Positions 46,623-53,425 of a stretch of DNA of 53,425 bases are shown in pieces. The position numbers and the translations under genes were made by a program. Within the stretch, counting starts at the first letter, position 1. Every line of letters starts with the position of its first letter. The DNA comes from Gammaproteobacteria bacterium (GTDB lineage: Bacteria; Pseudomonadota; Gammaproteobacteria; SZUA-229). The notes beneath the pieces are model-generated. The model saw only the letters and a list, made by a program, of their open reading frames with translations, was not told the DNA's origin and searched no databases. The stretch spans positions 1 through 53,425 of the forward strand of contig JAGXGK010000012.1 of assembly GCA_024636785.1 (NCBI GenBank), in the 5' to 3' direction.

Positions 46623-47690
46623 ATGAACAAATCCTCAACTCGAACAACAATCCGTATTCTGCCACTGACTAGTGGCGTACTGCTGGCGCTTGGCAGTCTG
46701 GTCACTCATGCGGAACCGGTGGCCGGTGCCGAAGCCGCCCAGGTGTATGGCCAGGCGCGCCTGCATGTACTTAACCGCTCCGATGATTTCGGCACCAGCG
46801 GTACCGGAACCTCGCTGCAGAGTTATTCATCTCGCCTTGGCGTGAAAGGTAATATTAAGACTAATATCGAGGGAGTAGATGCTTTCTACAAAATGGAAAT
46901 GCTTTATGACACCACCGATGCAGTTTCCGGTGATAATTTGAAGGGGCGCGATGCCCTGGCCGGTCTCAAGGGCAATTTCGGTAGCATTAAGGTGGGCCGT
47001 CTGTCTGTCGCCTACAAAGGCACCCTGACCAAAATAGACCCCTGGAACGATTCTGAAATGCAGTCTCGCGGCTTCGGTGGTAAACAGGGTTCATCAGCAC
47101 TGCATTCCAGCTACTTTAACAAGGCCCTCGAATACGTTTCACCCAAAATGGGCGGCGTGACCCTGGCGGCCTGGACTTCGCAGCAGTTCGATAACACCAC
47201 CACCTTGGGTACCTTGCACAATGCCGGTCCCATTAAGGAATTTGAAGGTGGTAGTGCCTCAGGTGTCGGCCTGAAATATGACGCAGACAACCTGTTCGTT
47301 GGTGTCGACATGATCGACATCAATGCCGATAACATCACCAACGCCAAACTGGCCAACGATTCCGGTATGCAGATCGGCGCCCGCTACAAAATGGGCAGTG
47401 TCAGCGTCGCTGGTTTCTACGAAGATGTGGAAGATATCGGCCTGGGTAAAAATACTTGGTTGAATGTCATCTACAAACAGGGCAATACCCGTTATATCGC
47501 CGGTTATGGCACCAACACCGATGCACGTCGCTTCAATAATGAAGAGTCAGCCACTTATAATGTGGGCGCGGTATATAGCCTGAACAAGACCTCCCAGTTG
47601 TTCGCTGCCTATAACAGCCGCAGCGAAGATAATTCCGGCAATGACTTCAATACCATTACTGCCGGTCTGAATCTGAAATTTGGTTATTAA
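46623..47690 (+). CDS. Outer-membrane porin (Gram-negative porin family)
   Basis: This is a 355-residue trimeric-type porin for diffusion across the outer membrane. It has a signal peptide of about 31 residues (RILPLTSGVLLALGSLVTHA). The mature chain starts with AAQVYGQARLHVLNR, contains PEFRxK-like motifs such as FGSIKVGRLSVAYKG, and alternates short strands (AVYSLNKTSQLFAAYNSRS). It ends LNLKFGY with the terminal aromatic required by the BAM machinery. A strong ribosome site (GGGAG, six bases before ATG) and a consensus sigma-54 promoter precede it, so expression should be inducible and high. A terminator follows at 47712. Confidence 0.92.
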   Translation: MNKSSTRTTIRILPLTSGVLLALGSLVTHAEPVAGAEAAQVYGQARLHVLNRSDDFGTSGTGTSLQSYSSRLGVKGNIKTNIEGVDAFYKMEMLYDTTDAVSGDNLKGRDALAGLKGNFGSIKVGRLSVAYKGTLTKIDPWNDSEMQSRGFGGKQGSSALHSSYFNKALEYVSPKMGGVTLAAWTSQQFDNTTTLGTLHNAGPIKEFEGGSASGVGLKYDADNLFVGVDMIDINADNITNAKLANDSGMQIGARYKMGSVSVAGFYEDVEDIGLGKNTWLNVIYKQGNTRYIAGYGTNTDARRFNNEESATYNVGAVYSLNKTSQLFAAYNSRSEDNSGNDFNTITAGLNLKFGY

Positions 47691-47711
47691 CAGGCATTTA
47701 GAGTTGATGTC

Positions 47712-47737
47712 GCGACCGCTCTGGGCGGTCGCTTTTT
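47712..47737 (+). terminator. Intrinsic terminator/attenuator after the porin
   Basis: GCGACCGC-TCTGG-GCGGTCGC followed by five T forms a strong hairpin 22 bp after the porin stop and only 16 bp before the sulfurtransferase start. It would make the porin the major product, with partial readthrough into the downstream gene. Confidence 0.85.
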
Positions 47738-47752
47738 ACAAGAGAAGAAGTT

Positions 47753-48679
47753 ATGAACAGGAACTTACTGAAATTATTACCTCTGGTTTTTCTACTGTTC
47801 AGCCAGATCGTTCGCGCCGATAGTCGGGACTTTCTGGTGGACACCGAATGGCTGGAGGCGCGCATTGACGATCCGGAGCTGGTGCTTCTGGAAGTGCGCT
47901 ATCACCCCCACCGCTATTTCACCATTGGCCATATACCGGGTGCGGTTCAGGTGCAGCGCTTCAAGGATCTGGGCGATAACACCGCCAGCCCGCTGATGCG
48001 TTTCCCGTCACGGGAAGATTTCCAGAACACCTTGCGCAGCTGGGGCGTGAATGATGACTCCCTGATCGTCATCTATGATGACTCCCGCACAGCCCTTGCT
48101 TCCCGGCTGTTTTTTCTGCTGGAACTGTATGGTTACGACATGCGCCAGGTCAAAGTGCTCGACGGCGGCACACTTAACTGGGGCCCGTTCAATGAGCTGA
48201 CACAGGAAACGACTACACCCAGCCCAGGTAATGTCAGCCTCAAGCAGGCCAATGCCGATCTTTATGTCGAATGGCAGCAGGTCTATGACGACGTGCTCTC
48301 CCGTCGTGATCCGAACGTAGTGCTGCTGGACGCCCGTCCCCATGACATGTACACCGGCGAGATCATCCGCCATTCCATCATGGCCGGCCATATCCCCGGT
48401 GCCGTCAACGTAGTCAGTCTCGCCGGCACTAATGCCCAGTCGCAAAAATGGCTGTCCACTGAAAGTCTGGAGCAGATGTACTGGAATATACCCAAAGACA
48501 AGCGCATTTATGTCTATTGCCACGACGGTTTTCGCATGAGCCTGGCCTGGATGCAACTCAAGTCACTGGGTTATCAGGACGTGCGCCTTTACAACGGCGG
48601 CTGGTCCCATTGGGGTAATGAGCTGACCCTGCCTACGGTTTTGGGAGAGGAACCCTATGACGAGGAGTATGCGTTGTAA
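47753..48679 (+). CDS. Exported two-domain sulfurtransferase (thiosulfate:cyanide type)
   Basis: This is a 308-residue periplasmic rhodanese with a signal peptide (LLKLLPLVFLLFSQIVRA, about residues 5-22). The N-terminal rhodanese repeat (25-150) has lost its cysteine (VIYDDSRTALASR). The C-terminal repeat (175-295) has the active-site C256 in IYVYCHDGFRMS, preceded by LLDARPHDMYTGE and HIPGAVNVVS. This inactive-plus-active pairing is standard for TST/SseA-like enzymes. Substrates are probably thiosulfate or another sulfane-sulfur donor. Its location between a sigma-54-driven porin and a two-component system suggests a sulfur-compound response, as inference. Confidence 0.92.
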   Translation: MNRNLLKLLPLVFLLFSQIVRADSRDFLVDTEWLEARIDDPELVLLEVRYHPHRYFTIGHIPGAVQVQRFKDLGDNTASPLMRFPSREDFQNTLRSWGVNDDSLIVIYDDSRTALASRLFFLLELYGYDMRQVKVLDGGTLNWGPFNELTQETTTPSPGNVSLKQANADLYVEWQQVYDDVLSRRDPNVVLLDARPHDMYTGEIIRHSIMAGHIPGAVNVVSLAGTNAQSQKWLSTESLEQMYWNIPKDKRIYVYCHDGFRMSLAWMQLKSLGYQDVRLYNGGWSHWGNELTLPTVLGEEPYDEEYAL

Positions 48680-48756
48680 TCCGTCAGGCCGAGGTATTAT
48701 CAGGAACCACCGCACCTGATGTTCAGTGATTGGCGGGCATGCTAAGGTTAGCTTGC

Positions 48757-50162
48757 ATGTATCCCCAAAGTGAAAATGAACCATCCGTTACCGTGCCGGC
48801 ACGCCAGCCTCCGACCCTGTCCATGCAGATCGGCCTCTACGCCGGTCTGGCCCTGCTGCTGGCCGGCCTGATGGTACTGGGCATGAAACGCATTCTGGAA
48901 GACAGCCTGATGGACAAGGCCAGTATGCTGGCACGGCAAATCGCCACCGTTTCCCTCGATGCGGTACTGATGCACGACTATGGAGTGCTGGAGCGTTACA
49001 GCGCTGACCTCTCCGGCGCCGATGGCCTGGTTTATCTGCGAATCCGCCGGGAAGACGGCACCATACTGGCAGAGGCCAGCGATGCGACGAATACACAGCC
49101 CCTGCTGAAAATCGAAAAACCTATTCTGCTGGCGGATCGGGTCGTCGGCGATGTCACTGTCGCTTATGAACGCAGCACCATCGATCGGGCCATTTCCCGT
49201 TTTACTTTGGTGGTGATTCTGGCGGTGGCCTTACTCTCTGTCCTGTTCTTTTTTACTCTGCGCGCCCTGTTGAAACGGCGTCTGATCGACCCCATTGAAC
49301 GGCTGGCCCGCGAGCTGCATCCGCTGCACCCTGGACGTTCCAACTTGATGCCACCAGTCCTCGGGAAGTACACGAGCTGCAACATAACTTTGAGCGGTTG
49401 CGTAGCGAAATACGCCAGCATATTGGCGAGATCGAACAGGCCAATAGCCTGGCTCGGGCCGCCACGCAACGCCTCTGTCATGGCCAGCGCATGGCTTCCA
49501 TCGGCCAGATGGCGGCCGGTCTGGCTCATAGCCTGAATACCCCCCTGGGCAATATTCTGGGTTACGCCCAGCAGGCCCGGCGCAAGGCTGGTGACGAGGA
49601 CATGCGCGCCCGCATGGAGGTCATAGAACGCCAGGCTGAAGCCTGTTCGGACATAGTACGCAATCTGCTGAGCGCTGCCCGCGGACCGGACATACGCATC
49701 CAGCCCTTCGATCTGGCGGAACTGTCCCGAGCCACAGTAAAACTGTTGCGCCCGGTGGTTCATGACCACGGCGTCGAGCTGTTACTGGATCCGGGCGTTG
49801 AGCATCTCAGCCTGAACGTACTGGGGGATGTAGGTGGCGTGGAGCAGATTCTGTTCAATTTGGTCAATAATGCGGTACAGGCCGGCGCCAAAACCATCCG
49901 TGTGCACTTGTGCAACGACAGTCAATGGGGCCGGTTACAGGTAGAAGATGATGGTCAGGGTATTGCCGACGAAATTCGCTCCCGGATATTCAAACCCCTG
50001 TTCACCACCAAGGCCGCAGGCCAGGGAACCGGGCTGGGTCTGCACCTGTGCCAGACTCTGGCCGGCAGCATGCAGGGCAGCATTGAGCTGCTGGACAGCC
50101 GCCCTGGCAACACCCGGTTTCAGCTGGATCTGCCTTTGGCAGCGCCGGGAGTGTCACCATGA
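48757..50162 (+). pseudogene. Membrane sensor histidine kinase, broken by a one-base frameshift
   Basis: The upstream frame starts at ATG 48757 (AAGG nine bases before). It encodes two membrane helices (IGLYAGLALLLAGLMVLGMK and RFTLVVILAVALLSVLFFFT) around a periplasmic sensor (about residues 48-145), then enters a HAMP-like linker (RLIDPIERLARELHPL). Near 49321-49350 the kinase continues in another frame: TFQLDATSPREVHELQHNFE, the H-box MAAGLAHSLNTPLGNILGYA, then VNNAVQAGAKTI (N-box), VEDDGQGIADEI (G1) and GTGLGLHLCQ (G2). A single-base loss explains it, and the upstream frame otherwise ends at 49536. Both halves are well conserved and overlap the regulator gene by four bases. A sequencing error or recent mutation is therefore as likely as old decay. 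Confidence 0.85.
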
Positions 50163-51553
50163 ATGATGATCGATTGTTGATTGCTGAGGATGATCTCGAC
50201 ATGGCCAGACTGCTGGCCGAAATTGCGACCGAAGCCGGCTTCAGTACACAGATGGTACACAATGGCGCTGATGCGGTTGCGGCTCTGCGCGCATCCCCGC
50301 CCGATGTGCTGCTTACCGACCTGTGCTTGCCAGCGCCGGGTGGTCTGGAATTATTACGCCTGGCGCGGGAACTGGACGGACAAACCGAAGTGATCATGAT
50401 CACCGGCTATGCCACGGTGAACGATGCGGTGGAAGGTTTTAAGGCCGGCTTGCACGATCTGGTCACCAAGCCTTTCAATACCGATCAGGTGCTGGCGCTG
50501 TTACAACGGCTGAAAACCTATCTGCTCCATCGCCGCCGTAGTGAACAGCTCAGCACCCGCCTCGCCCATCTGGAGAACGCATCACGGCAACCGGTCATGC
50601 AAAGCCACGCCGCACGCCACTGTCTGGATCTGGTACAGCAGGTCGCACCACTGGATGTGCCGGTATTGTTGCTGGGTGAATCCGGTACTGGTAAAGGAGT
50701 GCTGGCGCAGCATATCCACCAGATCAGCCCGCGCCGGGACGGCCTCTTCTTCGAGCTGAATTGCGCGGCGGTGGCGGAAACCCTGGTGGAAAACGAGCTT
50801 TTTGGCCACGAAAAAGGCGCTTATACCGGTGCCGGCGAACGCAAGCGCGGCCTGCTGGAGCTGGCCAACGGCGGTACACTGCTGCTGGACGAAATCAACA
50901 GCACCAGCCTGGAAATTCAGGCCAAGTTACTGCATTTCATGCAGAACCGCAGTTTACTGCGTGTCGGTGGCGACCGCCCCATCACGGTTGATGTCCGCCT
51001 GCTGGTGGCCAGCAATGAAGATCTCGCCGGCCTGGTGGAACAGGGCCGCTTCCGTCGGGATCTGTATTACCGGCTTAACGTGTTCCCTGTGGCCTTACCC
51101 CCACTGCGTGAACGCCGCGAGGATATACTGCCCCTGGCGGAAGGTTTTCTTGTCGACTACGCTGTGCGCTACGCCAGTCCGGCACGCCGGTTTTCCCCTG
51201 ATGCCCTGAGTCTGCTGACCAACTACGACTGGCCGGGCAATATCCGTGAACTGGAAAATATCGTACAACGCGCCGTGATCCTGGCTCATGAAGAACAGGT
51301 CGACAAGGCCCATCTGCCCCATGAACTGGCTGCCGGCGGTTCATCGCAGGCGATAGTGGCACTGGCGCTGAATGCGGATGCTTCCCTGGCCGATGTGGAG
51401 GCTTGCTGGATAAAACAAATGCTTGCGCGTTGCAGTGGGAACAAGGCAGATGCGGCACGGCGGTTGGGTATAGACGTCTCCACCCTGCATCGCAAATTAC
51501 GACAGGCAACAAACATAGATGACAAACAAACGAATATAAAAGGCCAGGTATAA
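50159..51553 (+). CDS. NtrC-family sigma-54 response regulator
   Basis: This is a 464-residue enhancer-binding activator with three intact modules. The receiver domain (1-120) has D54 in VLLTDLCLPAPGG. The AAA+ domain has Walker A GESGTGKG (173-180), the sigma-54 contact loop GAYTGA (220-225; the usual GAFTGA with Tyr for Phe), Walker B LLLDE (241-245) and DYDWPGNIRELENIVQR-type C-lid (as TNYDWPGNIRELENIV). A Fis-type helix-turn-helix ends it (NKADAARRLGIDVSTLHRKL). Its start overlaps the kinase stop by four bases (ATGA), so the two are a cognate pair. The sigma-54 promoters at 46251 and 46533 are the evident local targets. Confidence 0.95.
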   Translation: MNDDRLLIAEDDLDMARLLAEIATEAGFSTQMVHNGADAVAALRASPPDVLLTDLCLPAPGGLELLRLARELDGQTEVIMITGYATVNDAVEGFKAGLHDLVTKPFNTDQVLALLQRLKTYLLHRRRSEQLSTRLAHLENASRQPVMQSHAARHCLDLVQQVAPLDVPVLLLGESGTGKGVLAQHIHQISPRRDGLFFELNCAAVAETLVENELFGHEKGAYTGAGERKRGLLELANGGTLLLDEINSTSLEIQAKLLHFMQNRSLLRVGGDRPITVDVRLLVASNEDLAGLVEQGRFRRDLYYRLNVFPVALPPLRERREDILPLAEGFLVDYAVRYASPARRFSPDALSLLTNYDWPGNIRELENIVQRAVILAHEEQVDKAHLPHELAAGGSSQAIVALALNADASLADVEACWIKQMLARCSGNKADAARRLGIDVSTLHRKLRQATNIDDKQTNIKGQV

Positions 51554-51794
51554 TAATGGTTTGTTCAGCCTATATCACGGTTGAATTTGACTTCAAACTA
51601 CACCACAAAAAACCCGCCTGGTGTTTAATGGCATGACGATCTAGCCCCCTCTCCCACCGGGGGTAGAGGCTTTAATTACTGTTATAGAATAAGGCGTGAC
51701 ACGAACCATATCAGCTGCGTACTTTTGTCTGTAATAAATTAATTAAGGATCGATAACTTTCAATTATCGCCTGCTACATAAAAAACACGGCGCA

Positions 51795-52295
51795 TTAACC
51801 AGCAGATAAGTGCGCAATAAGCATCTGCCTTAGCTCATCAATATTATATCCCGCCTTCGCAGGCACCTGAATTAACGGCAGGCATGCCGATACACAGGCA
51901 GCGCTAAGAAATGCATCTCGAAGCTGTCTACTTTTTGAATTATGTGATTTGTCATCAAGCTCTATTACACACAAAACAGAAAGATCGTTCTTATCGCATA
52001 AAACAAAATCAAAGTGCTTGCTGTTTATTTTATTAAAAGCAATTTGCCATAACTTACAATCCGAATTTTGTTCTGGCTTAATGACATCCGCCATGCGCAC
52101 TTTGCCAAACACAAAAGCATTGCCATCAACCGCCTGACTTAATACACCGAGAAACGAACGTTCAGCAGGGCTGAAGAGAGAGTCAATTTTTTTATAGGAA
52201 TGCTCATGAGAAGAGCTACCGGATTTTTGTTTAAACTTGATAAATATTGCGAAGATTAACGCTATAACGATAAATGAAAATACGATCCAGATCAT
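51795..52295 (-). CDS. DUF2726 domain protein with N-terminal membrane anchor
   Basis: This is a 166-residue protein. One N-terminal helix (MIWIVFSFIVIALIFAIFIK) anchors it. A DUF2726 domain spans about 38-160, with SLFSPAERSFLGVLSQAV, FGKVRMADVI, HFDFVLCDKND and CVIELDDKSH. The DFVL...ELDDKSH pattern resembles PD-(D/E)xK nuclease-like folds, so a DNA-related function is suggested, but activity is unproven. It lies convergent with the sigma-54 regulator gene across a 241-bp gap without genes. The downstream gap holds a pyrimidine-rich hairpin candidate (near 51640-51670). Confidence 0.88.
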   Translation of the reverse strand: MIWIVFSFIVIALIFAIFIKFKQKSGSSSHEHSYKKIDSLFSPAERSFLGVLSQAVDGNAFVFGKVRMADVIKPEQNSDCKLWQIAFNKINSKHFDFVLCDKNDLSVLCVIELDDKSHNSKSRQLRDAFLSAACVSACLPLIQVPAKAGYNIDELRQMLIAHLSAG

Positions 52296-52349
52296 GAGTT
52301 TTCCTTGTTATGCTTGATGATGAAAAAGTGTTGGTATCCTGAATCTCTT

Positions 52350-52367
52350 AAAGCATTCACCGCAGAG
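52350..52367. repeat. Direct-repeat copy 2 flanking the sigma-54 module
   Basis: AAAGCATTCACCGCAGAG is identical to 45054-45071 in the same orientation. Flanking sequence (AAATATTTGTTAAG, then TTTTTGAAACAA) is partly conserved with copy 1. A degenerate match (ATTCACCACAGA) occurs near 5202. The copies bracket the 45.3-52.3 kb region. Confidence 0.5.
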
Positions 52368-52518
52368 AGAAAAAAATATTTGTTAAGTCATTTTTGAAAC
52401 AATAACCAATATTTATGATTATATCTGCAAAATAAACCTGACACATACCACTCCAGTCTCGAACTTTTATCCGTAATTAATATTGATTAAATATTAACGG
52501 CCTCCAATATCTCATTTA

Positions 52519-53376
52519 TTAAATCGTTTTTATAACGACAGATGAATACTGGCTCTCACGGCCGTCTGTGTCGTAGGTTGTGACAACGAAATAATAAGTG
52601 CCGGTTGGCAGGTCAGTGAAGATATAACTGACTGCGGTGCCATCGGCGATGTTAACCGTATTAGGGTACTGACCTAGCTCGCTGCCATAGTAGACGTTGT
52701 AGCCGGCGATTGCCGATAGTAATATTGGCGTGTTGTCTTCGCGTTCGCTGGGAGCAGTCCAGGCAAGGCTGATAAGAATGGTGTTGTCGGGTTCTACAGG
52801 GTCAGTGATAGTGGTAGGTGAGTCCGGTTCTACAGGGTCAGTGATAGTGGTAGGCGAGTCCGGTTCTATAGGGTCAGTGACAATGGGCGCGCTCGTATCA
52901 TCAGTTCCGTTGATATTAATCACCAGTGTATGTTCTGTACCGTCAATACTGTTGATGGTTATGTGTTCGCTCAATGATGCGCCGCTGTCCAGATTCTGGA
53001 TCACGGCCTGGTCGTTGTCAGCGCTATAGATCCAGATTCCATCAGCGCTTATGGTAAGACTGCCATAGGCACCTTCAATTGAAATTGCGACAAAGGCATC
53101 TTCTGCGGCATCGATTTCTGTAATCGTCAATGTTCCGCCGACCTTCAACAGGTTGTCACCATCCACATCAATGTCTTCGGTAACGCTACCGCTATCAACG
53201 CCGGTGATTACGGCGGCATGGTTAACGTCAGTTATACCTGGAGGGTATGGCTCGACGAGATACGCCGTGCTGGATTTAGAGGACTCGCCGGTGCTGCATG
53301 CCGATATTTGCAGGGTGATGAATAAAAACAGCAGTATTGATGTAAAACGGGTGTTCGCCAGGTGTGAGATTTTCAT
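52519..53376 (-). CDS. Lipoprotein with VCBS-like domain, repeat linker and fibronectin type III domain
   Basis: This is a 285-residue surface or periplasmic lipoprotein. A signal peptide ends in the lipobox ISAC (acylated cysteine near residue 27). A VCBS/cadherin-like beta-sandwich (about 60-160; EDIDVDGDNLLKVGGTLTI, IWIYSADNDQAVIQNLDSG) follows. A Pro/Thr/Asp linker has tandem 12-residue units (TITDPVEPDSPT), encoded by 36-bp DNA repeats at 52790-52880. The C-terminal fibronectin type III domain (ISLAWTAPSEREDNTPILLS, then GTYYFVVTTYDTDGRES) completes it. The build suggests an adhesive or scaffold role. The linker copy number probably varies between strains. No partner genes are visible at the window edge; 53377-53425 holds nothing recognisable. 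Confidence 0.85.
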   Translation of the reverse strand: MKISHLANTRFTSILLFLFITLQISACSTGESSKSSTAYLVEPYPPGITDVNHAAVITGVDSGSVTEDIDVDGDNLLKVGGTLTITEIDAAEDAFVAISIEGAYGSLTISADGIWIYSADNDQAVIQNLDSGASLSEHITINSIDGTEHTLVININGTDDTSAPIVTDPIEPDSPTTITDPVEPDSPTTITDPVEPDNTILISLAWTAPSEREDNTPILLSAIAGYNVYYGSELGQYPNTVNIADGTAVSYIFTDLPTGTYYFVVTTYDTDGRESQYSSVVIKTI

Positions 53377-53425
53377 AAACGCTCTTCAAAACTAGAGAGA
53401 CGGCACATCGAGACAGCGTGAGCCA

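Noticed and set aside
49164-49769. 201-codon minus-strand frame opposite the sensor kinase
   Set aside because: It is antisense to conserved kinase boxes, and its sequence has no domain.
45246-51650. Similarity between AAAGCCCGCCTAGTGCTTCATTG near 45.25 kb (part) and a like segment near 51.61 kb as a second flanking repeat
   Set aside because: The match is short and imperfect, and may come from unrelated terminator-like remnants, so it was not used as evidence for an island boundary.

Overview
The window is a chromosomal segment from a gammaproteobacterium and it spans the replication origin. The support is the dnaA-dnaN-recF-gyrB cluster facing away from rpmH-rnpA-yidD-yidC-mnmE, together with the gammaproteobacterial neighbourhoods lptM-lysA-dapF-DUF484-xerC, hslV-hslU-DUF971-ubiE-ubiJ-ubiB, argH-algZ-algR-hemD-hemY and ubiD beside a ferredoxin/FAD reductase. 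Most genes left of about 34.5 kb lie on the minus strand and nearly all genes right of 36.2 kb lie on the plus strand, as expected for two replichores leaving one origin. The genus cannot be fixed from the sequence. Several rhodanese-type sulfur proteins and a TRAP substrate-binding protein would suit an environmental, possibly sulfur-metabolising, bacterium, but that is inference.

Layout. 0-4 kb is accessory DNA: the end of a PGPGW-type membrane protein, REP-like inverted repeats, an orphan ParA ATPase behind a palindromic operator, and three integron attC sites delimiting small cassettes with no integrase in view. About 440 bp packed with perfect hairpins follows. 4-21.3 kb is mainly core minus-strand DNA: an orphan TRAP binding protein, uvrD, the ubiquinone genes ubiB/ubiJ/ubiE, DUF971, the HslVU protease, xerC, DUF484, dapF, an inserted small-lipoprotein/rhodanese pair, lysA and lptM. 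A short plus-strand group (esterase, unknown protein, HPt protein) converges on argH. 21.4-25.5 kb carries algZ-algR-hemD-hemY, without hemC or hemX. 25.6-28.3 kb holds a ferredoxin-type reductase, a glutaredoxin and a GGDEF cyclase. 28.3-36 kb is ubiD and the origin cluster. 36-45 kb is rpmH to mnmE, a pseudouridine synthase, fabV, a beta-hydroxyacid-dehydrogenase-like protein and a GNAT-nitrilase fusion.

The most interesting part is 45.3-51.6 kb. It encodes a PhnD-like periplasmic binding protein, a porin, an exported two-domain sulfurtransferase, a membrane histidine kinase (frameshifted in this sequence) and an NtrC-type sigma-54 activator. A near-perfect -24/-12 (sigma-54) promoter lies in front of the porin. 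A second -24/-12-like element lies 282 bp upstream and is followed about 120 nt later by a strong intrinsic terminator with no credible ORF between them, so it looks like a sigma-54-dependent small RNA. I infer a self-contained sense-and-respond module in which kinase and activator turn on the porin, perhaps the sulfurtransferase, and an sRNA. The module is bracketed by short direct repeats near 45.06 and 52.36 kb.

Two copies of a roughly 75-bp element with terminal inverted repeats (22.6 and 28.2 kb) and several small genes (rpmH, a 57-aa lipoprotein, lptM, a possible 38-aa membrane peptide) are also annotated. No rRNA, tRNA, CRISPR array or intact transposase gene was recognised.
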